64,000 nucleotides of DNA. Origin: Agriterribacter humi (GTDB lineage Bacteria; Bacteroidota; Bacteroidia; Chitinophagales; Chitinophagaceae). The notes beneath the pieces are model-generated. The model worked only from the letters and a program-made list of their open reading frames with translations. It was not told the origin of the DNA and searched no databases. The DNA lies in contig NZ_VOHQ01000004.1 of NCBI RefSeq assembly GCF_009192765.1, forward strand, positions 309,039 to 373,038, written 5' to 3'. The position numbers and the translations under genes were made by a program. Below, one piece after another: positions 35,670 through 43,001 of this stretch (position 1 is the stretch's first letter; each line of letters opens with the position of its first letter).

Positions 35670-36821
35670 TCATATCTTTTTGGTCCATGATTTTTTGTAA
35701 GCGATTGCCACAACTTCCGGAGCGCTGAGTGTTCCGTTAAGAACGATGGTAACCTGCAATCCATTTTTAAAATCCATAATCTCACTGCTCAATTGGCCAT
35801 GAGTGGCATCGCCGGGAAAAAAGCCACCCTTGCCATAAAATACATCGCCATCTATATTCCAGTTCGTCCAGGGTACATCCCATCCCAGTGAATTGTCATC
35901 CATCGCAGTTCTCATTTTTTCTGACAGTAAAATGGTTGACAGGCGTAATTGCATTAAAAAGGTAGATATTTCGTTGGTGGATAATTGAATGCCAGCAGGC
36001 CCGCCAGTCAGGTTCCAGTCTCCATAATCCGTTCCGTTAAATGAGCCTGATGGAAACGGGTAAAATAAAGTGCTTTTAGTGGCAGGAGTAAAAGTAATAT
36101 TGCTGATACCAATCTTATCAAAAATATTTTTCTGCAGATATGTTGTAAAGCGTTTACTGATCTCTGCTTCCTCTATACTGCTATTATAAGGCGATGAAAC
36201 CGGAACATAACCATCAAGGTAAGCGATCAATACCCGGCAAATGGCATAATTAACATTTCGGTAGCAGCTTGCGCCACCATCGCATCCGGTAGTATCAGAA
36301 AGTTTAATGCCGCTTTCAACTACTGTTTTTACATTGGCAAGGCTATTTCCAACATCTGTTCTTATGCCCCCGGTATGCCGTAGTATCTGTCTGAAAGTAA
36401 TTTCCTTTATTGTATTAGGGATGGTCCATGATGCCGGCAGGTAATTCCAAATTTTATCCTGGATAGACAGATTTTTCTTTTCTAATAACTGCAATACGGC
36501 AACAGCGGTTATTGTTTTGGTAACGCTGGCCGGATTAAACCGGTCATCTACGGTAAATTCCTGCTCGGGAGGATCAGTGGTAGTTCTTTTTTTACCGGCA
36601 GCATGAGCAACAGATCCAAGGCCGTGCCGAAGCACAAATGCATATTTCACAACTTTTCCATCCAGTTCTGCCTGTATATTTTTAGAAAGTGTATCCAGAA
36701 TAATGCAGCTATCTCCTTTACAGAAACGACCGCCTAATGGATAAGGCGTATTGGCGTTTTTGCAGGTGGCGCCATTAAACAGCCAGAGCCAGCCCATTAG
36801 CAGGATAGTGTAAGATTTCAT
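35670..36821 (-). CDS. Serine hydrolase of the beta-lactamase/PBP4-like family
   Basis: I start it at the ATG at 36821 (383 residues) because MKSYTILLMGWLWLFNGATC is an export signal; the 47 codons upstream look unrelated. The catalytic SxxK is SVTK (Ser99, Lys102), and the second motif YRN occurs in CYRNVNYAICRVL. HTGGI follows in FRQILRHTGGIRTD. Class C beta-lactamase-like fold; periplasmic or lipid-anchored. Members include esterases, D-aminopeptidases and carboxypeptidases, so beta-lactam hydrolysis should not be assumed. The Cys at residue 20 gives a non-canonical lipobox (GATC). Confidence 0.83.
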   Translation of the reverse strand: MKSYTILLMGWLWLFNGATCKNANTPYPLGGRFCKGDSCIILDTLSKNIQAELDGKVVKYAFVLRHGLGSVAHAAGKKRTTTDPPEQEFTVDDRFNPASVTKTITAVAVLQLLEKKNLSIQDKIWNYLPASWTIPNTIKEITFRQILRHTGGIRTDVGNSLANVKTVVESGIKLSDTTGCDGGASCYRNVNYAICRVLIAYLDGYVPVSSPYNSSIEEAEISKRFTTYLQKNIFDKIGISNITFTPATKSTLFYPFPSGSFNGTDYGDWNLTGGPAGIQLSTNEISTFLMQLRLSTILLSEKMRTAMDDNSLGWDVPWTNWNIDGDVFYGKGGFFPGDATHGQLSSEIMDFKNGLQVTIVLNGTLSAPEVVAIAYKKSWTKKI

Positions 36822-36994
36822 GAAGAATGGTTTCCTGTAAAGTACGCGTATCTCTTTTTGGTTCCTATACCACGTAAAGGTGATTAACAAGTATTGCTTC
36901 GTCATGCAAAATAGGAAGCCTGGCAATTTATGATTGATATTACGAATAGTTATAAGTGCCATTGCTCAAATAGCCGCACACTAAAGGCAAATGC

Positions 36995-37002
36995 TATCTT
37001 TG
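36995..37002 (+). promoter_or_regulatory. -7 element of the ABC ATPase gene
   Basis: TATCTTTG matches TAnnTTTG and lies 95 bp before the ATG at 37098. The remaining divergent intergenic region holds no gene I can support. Confidence 0.55.
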
Positions 37003-37097
37003 CACCGAAATAGTAAATTCCATATGCATATACAGCGTAGCATAAAAAATCCTGACACAAAAATTAGTGCTGCATTTAAAAACATGGTTCTGGTTAT

Positions 37098-38081
37098 ATG
37101 GTTTTATTAAAAATATCGGAAATCCGCAAGCAGGAAGGAGATGATTTTGTATTGCGCGACATTAGTTTTAGCCAACAACATTTGCAAAAAATTGCTATTG
37201 CAGGCGCCTCGGGATCAGGCAAGAGCACATTGCTGAAAATTATAGCAGGATTGATTCAGGCTGATGCAGGTGAGGTATTATTTGAAAATGAAAGAGTAAA
37301 AGGGCCTTATGAAAAATTAATACCGGGACATCCCGGAATCGCTTATTTATCACAGCAATTTGAATTGCGCAATAACTACAGGGTAGAAGAGATACTGAGT
37401 TATGCAAACACATTATTGCCCGGTGAAGCCGAAACTTTATACGAAGTATGCAGGATCAGCAATTTACTGAAAAGAAAAACGGATGAATTATCAGGCGGAG
37501 AGAAACAAAGAATTGCATTGGCCAGGTTACTTACCACTTCACCCAAACTTTTATTATTAGATGAACCATTTTCAAATCTTGACCTGATTCATAAAAACAT
37601 ACTGAAATCCGTTATCAGCGATATTGGTGAAAGATTGAATATTACCTGTACACTGGTTTCACATGATCCCGGCGATACACTTCCCTGGGCAGCCGAAATT
37701 TTTATAATGAAAGACGGACAAATTATTCAGAAAGGTTCACCCGCAGAGATATACCAGCGTCCTGTTACTGAATATGCGGCGGCCTTATTTGGGAAATACT
37801 ATGTCATTGACCCTGAACAGGCAAAACCCCTTTTAGAAGCTGCTCCAATTGAAGCTGATGGGAAAAATATATTTGTGCGGCCAGAGCATTTTAAAATAGT
37901 TGCAGAAGGGAAGCGGTCACTCAAAGGAACAGTAAATGCCGTATACTTTTTTGGAAGTCATTATGAAATAGAAATATTGCTTTCAGGAGATAAAATTACA
38001 GTAAAAGCGGAGGGTTATCCTCCACCCATTGGCGATACGGTATATATTTCTTTAAATACCAGGGCAATTTGGTATGTTTAG
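37098..38081 (+). CDS. ABC transporter ATP-binding protein with C-terminal TOBE-like domain (orphan)
   Basis: The 327-residue product has Walker A GASGSGKST (36-44), a Q-loop in AYLSQQFELRNNYRVEEIL, signature LSGGEKQR, Walker B LLLLDEPF and the switch His in VSHDPGD. After residue 230 a regulatory region follows (IFVRPEHFKIVAEG), like the TOBE_2 domain of PotA/FbpC-type importers. It energises substrate uptake at the inner-membrane face. No permease or binding-protein gene is adjacent, so the partner is elsewhere. The 3' end is convergent with the ThuA-like gene. Confidence 0.9.
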   Translation: MVLLKISEIRKQEGDDFVLRDISFSQQHLQKIAIAGASGSGKSTLLKIIAGLIQADAGEVLFENERVKGPYEKLIPGHPGIAYLSQQFELRNNYRVEEILSYANTLLPGEAETLYEVCRISNLLKRKTDELSGGEKQRIALARLLTTSPKLLLLDEPFSNLDLIHKNILKSVISDIGERLNITCTLVSHDPGDTLPWAAEIFIMKDGQIIQKGSPAEIYQRPVTEYAAALFGKYYVIDPEQAKPLLEAAPIEADGKNIFVRPEHFKIVAEGKRSLKGTVNAVYFFGSHYEIEILLSGDKITVKAEGYPPPIGDTVYISLNTRAIWYV

Positions 38082-38120
38082 CTATAATTGCAAATGATGA
38101 AAGCTTTCATTCAAGCTAAA
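38077..38120. terminator. Bidirectional terminator between ABC ATPase and ThuA-like genes
   Basis: TTTAGCT (38077-38083) and AGCTAAA (38114-38120) flank a perfect 14-bp palindrome ATGAAAGCTTTCAT (38097-38110). The element overlaps the ABC stop codon and ends 2 bp before the ThuA stop. A/T runs are on both sides. Confidence 0.6.
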
Positions 38121-38121
38121 A

Positions 38122-39156
38122 TTATTTTAACTCATGCGCAGAAGGGAATACTCCTTTTTTAAACAGATCATAGCCAAACATAGTAGGATTGTATTCTCCT
38201 ATAACATTTACATCAGTTTTTTCGGGTATTTTACTTTCCATACCCATACACCAAAAAGCTGCATTGACAAACAATCTGCGAAGATCTTCACTTTTAAAGT
38301 CAATAGAAGAACCTATCGTGCTGGCAAAAACCCTTCCTGTTTGGCCATTCTCCCCCTTGTAAGTCCTGATCCACGACACCGGCATAATGGATTTGTTTAG
38401 ATTGACACTACTGTCTGGCGATAATCCATTGGTGGATTGCCCATATACCAGAACTCTGGTATCACCCGGCAATTCTCTTACCGTATATACATCTGTTGGT
38501 CCCCATAAATCTGAAACTCCATTGAGAATAGGATTTTTTTCATCTTTTACTATACCATTAATCAGCCCGCGTGTGCCTTCACTTCCATGTTTTCCATGAT
38601 GATTGATCCAGGTCTCGCCCAAAATTCTTCTTCCAAAACCATCTTCCCAGCCCTTTACCTTACTATTAAATGAATACTTTGCATATTGATTACTGGGATT
38701 CTTTTTATAGTAAAAAGCATGTGTTGCAGTACGTAATCCCATAACCGGTTTACCCTGCCGTATATAGTTATCAATGTATTTCATTTGTTGGTCGGGCAAT
38801 TCTCTGAACCGGGTAAAGATCACCATCAGGTCGGCGGTTTGCAGATTTTCAAGTCCCGGGATATTATCAAGTGTCTCCACGTTAATATGGCCTGTTTTTG
38901 GATCAACAGCGAACAATACCGTGCACTTAAATCCATACCTGCTGGCGAGTATTTTTCCCAGCATGGGCAATGCTTCTTCGGAGCGGTATTCTTCATCACC
39001 ACTTATCAGTACGATATGTTTTCCTTTACCCGGGCCTTCGCCGCCTGCATAAGTAACCCATTGTTTAGGCTGTTGCGCCAGTGTGCAGGAAGTGCAGAAA
39101 ATAATTACGGCAAATATGCGGGAAATGCAGGAGCTTAAGGAGAAGATTTGTTTCAT
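38122..39156 (-). CDS. Secreted ThuA-like protein
   Basis: This 344-residue protein has a signal peptide (MKQIFSLSSCISRIFAVIIF, cleavage near LAQQP). The body matches the ThuA group of class I glutamine-amidotransferase-fold proteins: HIVLISGDEEYRSEEALPML, ADLMVIFTRFRELPDQQM, GKPVMGLRTATHAFYYKK and FVNAAFWCMGMESKI. ThuA proteins are linked to trehalose or sugar catabolism but carry no confirmed activity; the catalytic Cys of amidotransferases is not obvious. Predicted location: periplasm or outer membrane. Bacteroidota often carry such proteins beside sugar-oxidoreductase genes; none is adjacent here. Confidence 0.82.
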   Translation of the reverse strand: MKQIFSLSSCISRIFAVIIFCTSCTLAQQPKQWVTYAGGEGPGKGKHIVLISGDEEYRSEEALPMLGKILASRYGFKCTVLFAVDPKTGHINVETLDNIPGLENLQTADLMVIFTRFRELPDQQMKYIDNYIRQGKPVMGLRTATHAFYYKKNPSNQYAKYSFNSKVKGWEDGFGRRILGETWINHHGKHGSEGTRGLINGIVKDEKNPILNGVSDLWGPTDVYTVRELPGDTRVLVYGQSTNGLSPDSSVNLNKSIMPVSWIRTYKGENGQTGRVFASTIGSSIDFKSEDLRRLFVNAAFWCMGMESKIPEKTDVNVIGEYNPTMFGYDLFKKGVFPSAHELK

Positions 39157-39292
39157 GTTATAAATTTAGCGCTTCGGCAAATTACGGGTTTTTAACCAAA
39201 TCATACTGGTACCCGAACAAGTGTTTTTAATTCCGGGTTATTTCCCCCAAAAAATGAAAAAGTGATTTTGTAACTTTAAGAAAACACATTTT

Positions 39293-39862
39293 ATGAAACA
39301 GATAACTACCAGTTGCTGCGCAATTTTTTTGCTCATCATGTGCGGTCAGTTAATGGCCCAGGATGATGCTGCCTCAAAGGCCTGGATGGCCTATATGACG
39401 CCTGGTGAAATGCACCAGATGCTTGCAAAAGATGACGGAGAGTGGAATGAAGAAATAACCACGTGGATGGCTCCCGGGGCGCCTCCATCTAAAAGCACGG
39501 CTACAGCGGTAAATAAAATGATAATGGGAGGGCGTTACCAGGAATCAAAACACAGCGGTAGTTTTATGGGTCAGCCATTTGAAGGATATAGTTTGGTGGG
39601 TTACGATAATGCAAAGAAAATTTTTCAAAGTTCCTGGGTAGATAACATGGGTACCGGTATTATGCATATGGAAGGCAAATGGGACCCGCAAATGAAAATC
39701 ATCAATTTTACAGGCACTTCGGTTGATCCCTCTACCGGTAAAGAAATGCAGGTTAGGGAAACATTTAAATGGATAGACGACAATACGCAACTGATGGAGA
39801 TGTTTATGCAGCAGGATGGTAAAGAATTTAAGAGTATGGAAATTAAGTTTACCCGAAAATAA
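39293..39862 (+). CDS. DUF1579 family protein, secreted
   Basis: The 189-residue product has a signal peptide ending near QLMAQDD. The mature domain matches DUF1579: LAKDDGEWNEEITTWMAPGA, MIMGGRYQESKHSGSFMGQP, GYDNAKKIFQSSWVDNMGTG and the C-terminal MEIKFTR. The family is a lipocalin-like beta barrel of unknown function. TAACTTTA (39271-39278) is a possible -7 element. A good hairpin terminator follows the stop, so it is monocistronic. Confidence 0.85.
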   Translation: MKQITTSCCAIFLLIMCGQLMAQDDAASKAWMAYMTPGEMHQMLAKDDGEWNEEITTWMAPGAPPSKSTATAVNKMIMGGRYQESKHSGSFMGQPFEGYSLVGYDNAKKIFQSSWVDNMGTGIMHMEGKWDPQMKIINFTGTSVDPSTGKEMQVRETFKWIDDNTQLMEMFMQQDGKEFKSMEIKFTRK

Positions 39863-39886
39863 GGACCAATGACCATTATCAACAAG

Positions 39887-39915
39887 CCCTGAAGCATATA
39901 AATACTTCAGGGTTT
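39887..39915 (+). terminator. Intrinsic terminator of the DUF1579 gene
   Basis: CCCTGAAG (39887-39894) pairs with CTTCAGGG (39905-39912), extended by A-T pairs, followed by TTTGTTGG, 25 bp after the stop. Confidence 0.75.
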
Positions 39916-40030
39916 GTTGGTATATTTTTCCTGTGCATTCGCATTTTCACCCCATTGCCGGATAATCCTGGCTTTATATTCTCAGGGAAAGCAGAATACT
40001 GTAGCCACATACATGATGAATAGCAACAGG

Positions 40031-41122
40031 TTAAAACTGTATTGCCAAACCAATATTCACCAGGTAATCTGCGAAAGCGGCATCCCCAATTGTATAGGTT
40101 CCGGTTTCAGCCGTGCGGATTTTATCCGGCACACTTTGCGTACGGTTGCGTACAACAGCAACAGGAACAAAAGCATACAGCATGCCTCCTTTGATGTGGT
40201 ATTGTAAGCCTGGTTCTACAGAAACAATATATCCCGGTCTGCGAAAACCATCGCTGCCACCTATAGCATCGCGGGCAGGTACGCATTCATCACGCACGCC
40301 GGCCGACAAGGTGAGCCTGTTGAAGTTAACATTGATGCCTGCTCTAAGCATATACTGATCGGGCACACTCATTACATCGCTGCGGTACAATATACTGCTC
40401 GCCGCTGTGGCTCCGCCTCTTGAGGTAGATACACCATTTTGCTCCCGTGGATTAAACAGGTAGTATACATTTCCGTACAACCCAATTCTATGACTGATAT
40501 TATAATAGGCATTTAATTCTGTTGTAAAGCCGGTTCCGCCATCACCCAATTGAATGGACTGATCTACCGGTCCCAACAACCTGGTACTGTCGTTCTTAAT
40601 AAAATAGTCCTGATATTTATAATCGCCGGTAGGTAGTTTAATACCAACGCCGATCTGCACATTGGCTTTGGCAACAGCAGGATCCAGTAACCATTTATAC
40701 ACGGTCAGCCGGATATCCCCTATTCCAAAAGAATGGGTTTTGTGTCTTCCATCGGCGCCTCCGCCATTGCCACCATGTTCATACATGGAAGAGCGGGCAT
40801 TGGAGTTAATGGGCAGATTGAAACCTACTGACCAGCCATTGTGCAGTTTCCTGATCAGCGTGAGGTCGAGACTATAGCTGTGGTTGATTACTTCCGTGCC
40901 TTCTTTCACACGGTTCTCTTCTTCTTCAGATCCGCGAAAATGTCTGAATGACCGGAAATACCGGTTATTGGCGTATAATTCCCAGTTGGTTCTAACCGTA
41001 TCGTGGGATCCGTCCAGCATACAAACGCCGCCTGTGCTGCGTACAGCCACGCAGCCCTGCGATTGAACTTTCAATGAAGCAAAAAATATAAAGGATGCGA
41101 CCAGCGCAACTATCTTTTTCAT
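40031..41122 (-). CDS. Outer-membrane beta-barrel protein of unknown function
   Basis: The 363-residue protein has a signal peptide (cleavage near VQSQGCVAV). The mature part is rich in Gly, Asn and alternating aromatics, with TEVINHSYSLDLTLIRKL, WSVGFNLPINSNARSS and a C-terminal YLVNIGLAIQF ending in an aromatic, as expected for a last barrel strand. It resembles the MetA-pathway phenol-degradation (transporter-like) barrels but I cannot assign a substrate. The N-terminal CVAVRSTGGVCML holds two conserved-looking Cys. It follows the small anchored protein by 87 bp, so the two probably form one unit. Confidence 0.75.
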   Translation of the reverse strand: MKKIVALVASFIFFASLKVQSQGCVAVRSTGGVCMLDGSHDTVRTNWELYANNRYFRSFRHFRGSEEEENRVKEGTEVINHSYSLDLTLIRKLHNGWSVGFNLPINSNARSSMYEHGGNGGGADGRHKTHSFGIGDIRLTVYKWLLDPAVAKANVQIGVGIKLPTGDYKYQDYFIKNDSTRLLGPVDQSIQLGDGGTGFTTELNAYYNISHRIGLYGNVYYLFNPREQNGVSTSRGGATAASSILYRSDVMSVPDQYMLRAGINVNFNRLTLSAGVRDECVPARDAIGGSDGFRRPGYIVSVEPGLQYHIKGGMLYAFVPVAVVRNRTQSVPDKIRTAETGTYTIGDAAFADYLVNIGLAIQF

Positions 41123-41209
41123 ACAGAATAATTTTACAACAATAAACAGATGAATATTTAAAGGGACAGTAAATGGTAAAGAAAGAAAATATCCGACTAT
41201 TTTTATTCG

Positions 41210-41770
41210 TCATAAACACTCGGGAGGTTGTTCGGGCTTAAGCTTATTGACGGCAGAAAGGAAATAAAATTTTGTATCATTATATTCAGCGCTGCCCGTC
41301 TGCAACGCCGGAATTGTCCAGTTGTTTTTTTCCTGGTGATAGTCGCTGAAGAAATTTTTCTGAACTGATGATTTACCCGGATTCGTTGTTTTACCTGTTG
41401 TATCCTGTTGCAAATCGTTTACGAGCTTAAAAAATGCTTCCTTTGCAGACTGGATGCGTTGCTTTGCATTATCCGGAAGGCACAATAATACCAGGTCGCC
41501 TCTTTCTATCTTTCTTTTTACGTACTTATAATGGATGCCTTTGAACTCAATCTCACCATCGTATCGTTCATAATAATTCCAGTCGTTATGATAAGGAAGA
41601 TGTAGTGGTATTCTCAATTCTATAAGTTGTGACTCGTCATAATCATTATTATCCAGCCTTACTTCTAATTGCAGGTCTGCCTGGTATTGCAGGTAATCTG
41701 TTACAAGCCGGTAACCGTACCAGTTGAAGCATAATAAAGCAGAGAGTAGTATAGCGGCAGCTTTTTTCAA
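41210..41770 (-). CDS. Small anchored protein of unknown function upstream of the barrel gene
   Basis: I start it at the TTG at 41770, where the protein reads (M)KKAAAILLSALLCFNWYGYR, a signal-anchor segment, giving 186 residues. No ATG exists in the frame. A -7-like element TTACTTTG (41797-41804) just upstream supports this start over a TTG at 41920 within the terminator stem. The soluble part has SQLIELRIPLHLPYHNDWNY and GEIEFKGIHYKYVKRKIERG, probably a small beta domain on the periplasmic side. I know similar proteins in Bacteroidota only as hypothetical. Confidence 0.68.
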   Translation of the reverse strand: MKKAAAILLSALLCFNWYGYRLVTDYLQYQADLQLEVRLDNNDYDESQLIELRIPLHLPYHNDWNYYERYDGEIEFKGIHYKYVKRKIERGDLVLLCLPDNAKQRIQSAKEAFFKLVNDLQQDTTGKTTNPGKSSVQKNFFSDYHQEKNNWTIPALQTGSAEYNDTKFYFLSAVNKLKPEQPPECL

Positions 41771-41796
41771 TCTTGTCAGTATAGGTTTTGGTGATA

Positions 41797-41804
41797 CAAA
41801 GTAA
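41797..41804 (-). promoter_or_regulatory. -7-like element of the small anchored protein gene
   Basis: The minus strand reads TTACTTTG, one mismatch from TAnnTTTG, 26 bp upstream of the chosen TTG start. Confidence 0.4.
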
Positions 41805-41918
41805 GACAAATGGCAAGAACGATTCGCTGTTTCTATAATTTTATTTCCACAGAGAAAATGATGTAGCCTGACAATTGTCTTTCTAAAGCAGTTTACTGCT
41901 AATTTAAAGGCTAAAAGC

Positions 41919-41949
41919 AAAAAGCCATCCGGGCATCGGATGGCTTTTT
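41919..41949 (-). terminator. Intrinsic terminator of the OmpA-like gene
   Basis: AAAAAGCCATCCG (41919-41931) pairs with CGGATGGCTTTTT (41937-41949) around a 5-base loop, a perfect 13-bp stem with a T-run, 18 bp after the OmpA-like stop. Confidence 0.9.
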
Positions 41950-41967
41950 AAAAAACATTATAATAGC

Positions 41968-42834
41968 TTATTGTTTGGGTTCAAGCAGTTTAAAGAACTG
42001 GTCTAATTGCGGAAGTACAACGATCCTTGTTCTGCGGTTGGCTGCTCTTCCTTCTGCGGTATTGTTATCAGCAACAGGAACATATTCGCTGCGTCCGGCT
42101 GCAGTTAACTGGGCAGGAGCAATGCCGTATTGTTTCTGTAATACTCTTACTACTGAAGTAGCACGTTTAACACTCAGATCCCAGTTGTCTAACAATACAC
42201 CTTTACTGTATGAAAGATCATCGGTATGACCTTCAACCATATATTCAAGGTCTGGCTGATTTTTCAAAACCTGCGCTACTTTACCCAATACTTCTTTTGC
42301 CTTGTCGGTAATAACATAGCTGCCGCTTCTGAATAATAATTTATCAGAAATATCAATGAACACAACGCCTTTATCTACTTTAACATTAATATCCTGATCA
42401 TCTAAATTGCCTATGGCACCCTTCAGGTTCATTACCAATGCCATATTCAGCGAATCTTTGCGGGCCATAGCCGATTGCAGATCCTGGATATAAGCATCTT
42501 TTGCGCCGATATTTTCGAGCGATTTCTTTATGCTTTCGGCCTGGGCACTGGAGATAACAGAAAGATCTTCCAGTTGCTTTAACGTTGTAGTGCTGTTCTC
42601 TTTAAGAAATGCAAGTTGCTTATTCAGCGCTTCAATTTCACTTTGGTAAGCTGCGCTTTTGCGGGCATTTTCTGCTTTGTCGTCTTCGCAAATTTTGAAA
42701 TCGCCTTGTAGCTTAGTGTGGGCCTGATTCAGAGAATCTAATTGAGCCTGTGCCGCTTTAAATTTTTTACTGCTTACACAGGAAAATAGAAAAGCCGGGG
42801 CAATGGCCAAGAGTAAAAAATACTTCAATTTCAT
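41968..42834 (-). CDS. OmpA family lipoprotein
   Basis: The 288-residue product starts MKLKYFLLLAIAPAFLFSC, a lipobox with Cys19. A coiled-coil (about 25-125, AAQAQLDSLNQAHTKLQGDF) leads into the C-terminal OmpA domain with the diaminopimelate-binding pattern VEGHTDDLSYSKGVLLDNWD and NRRTRIVVLPQ. Anchored in the outer membrane and binding peptidoglycan, it should stabilise the envelope. Its own terminator at 41919-41949 makes it monocistronic. Confidence 0.92.
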   Translation of the reverse strand: MKLKYFLLLAIAPAFLFSCVSSKKFKAAQAQLDSLNQAHTKLQGDFKICEDDKAENARKSAAYQSEIEALNKQLAFLKENSTTTLKQLEDLSVISSAQAESIKKSLENIGAKDAYIQDLQSAMARKDSLNMALVMNLKGAIGNLDDQDINVKVDKGVVFIDISDKLLFRSGSYVITDKAKEVLGKVAQVLKNQPDLEYMVEGHTDDLSYSKGVLLDNWDLSVKRATSVVRVLQKQYGIAPAQLTAAGRSEYVPVADNNTAEGRAANRRTRIVVLPQLDQFFKLLEPKQ

Positions 42835-42936
42835 TTTGAATTGTTTTTTGAGATGTTATTGGTAAAGATATGTTATCAAGATGATTAAAATCGTTTCAAA
42901 GGTTGAAAATATCGCACAAAGCTATCATTTTTAATA

Positions 42937-42974
42937 AAAAAGAGAAAGAATGAGCTAATATTCTTTCTCTTTTT
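42937..42974 (-). terminator. Strong terminator of the Tyr/Arg-rich secreted protein gene
   Basis: AAAAAGAGAAAGAAT (42937-42951) and ATTCTTTCTCTTTTT (42960-42974) form a perfect 15-bp stem with an 8-base loop. The minus strand continues TTATTAAAAATG. It lies 27 bp after the stop at 43002. Confidence 0.88.
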
Positions 42975-43001
42975 ACCTTATCACTTGTATATTAAAGTAA
43001 A

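Noticed and set aside
35670..36821. True class C beta-lactamase
   Set aside because: SxxK and YxN are shared by esterases and peptidases of the same fold; nothing specific to AmpC-type resistance was seen.
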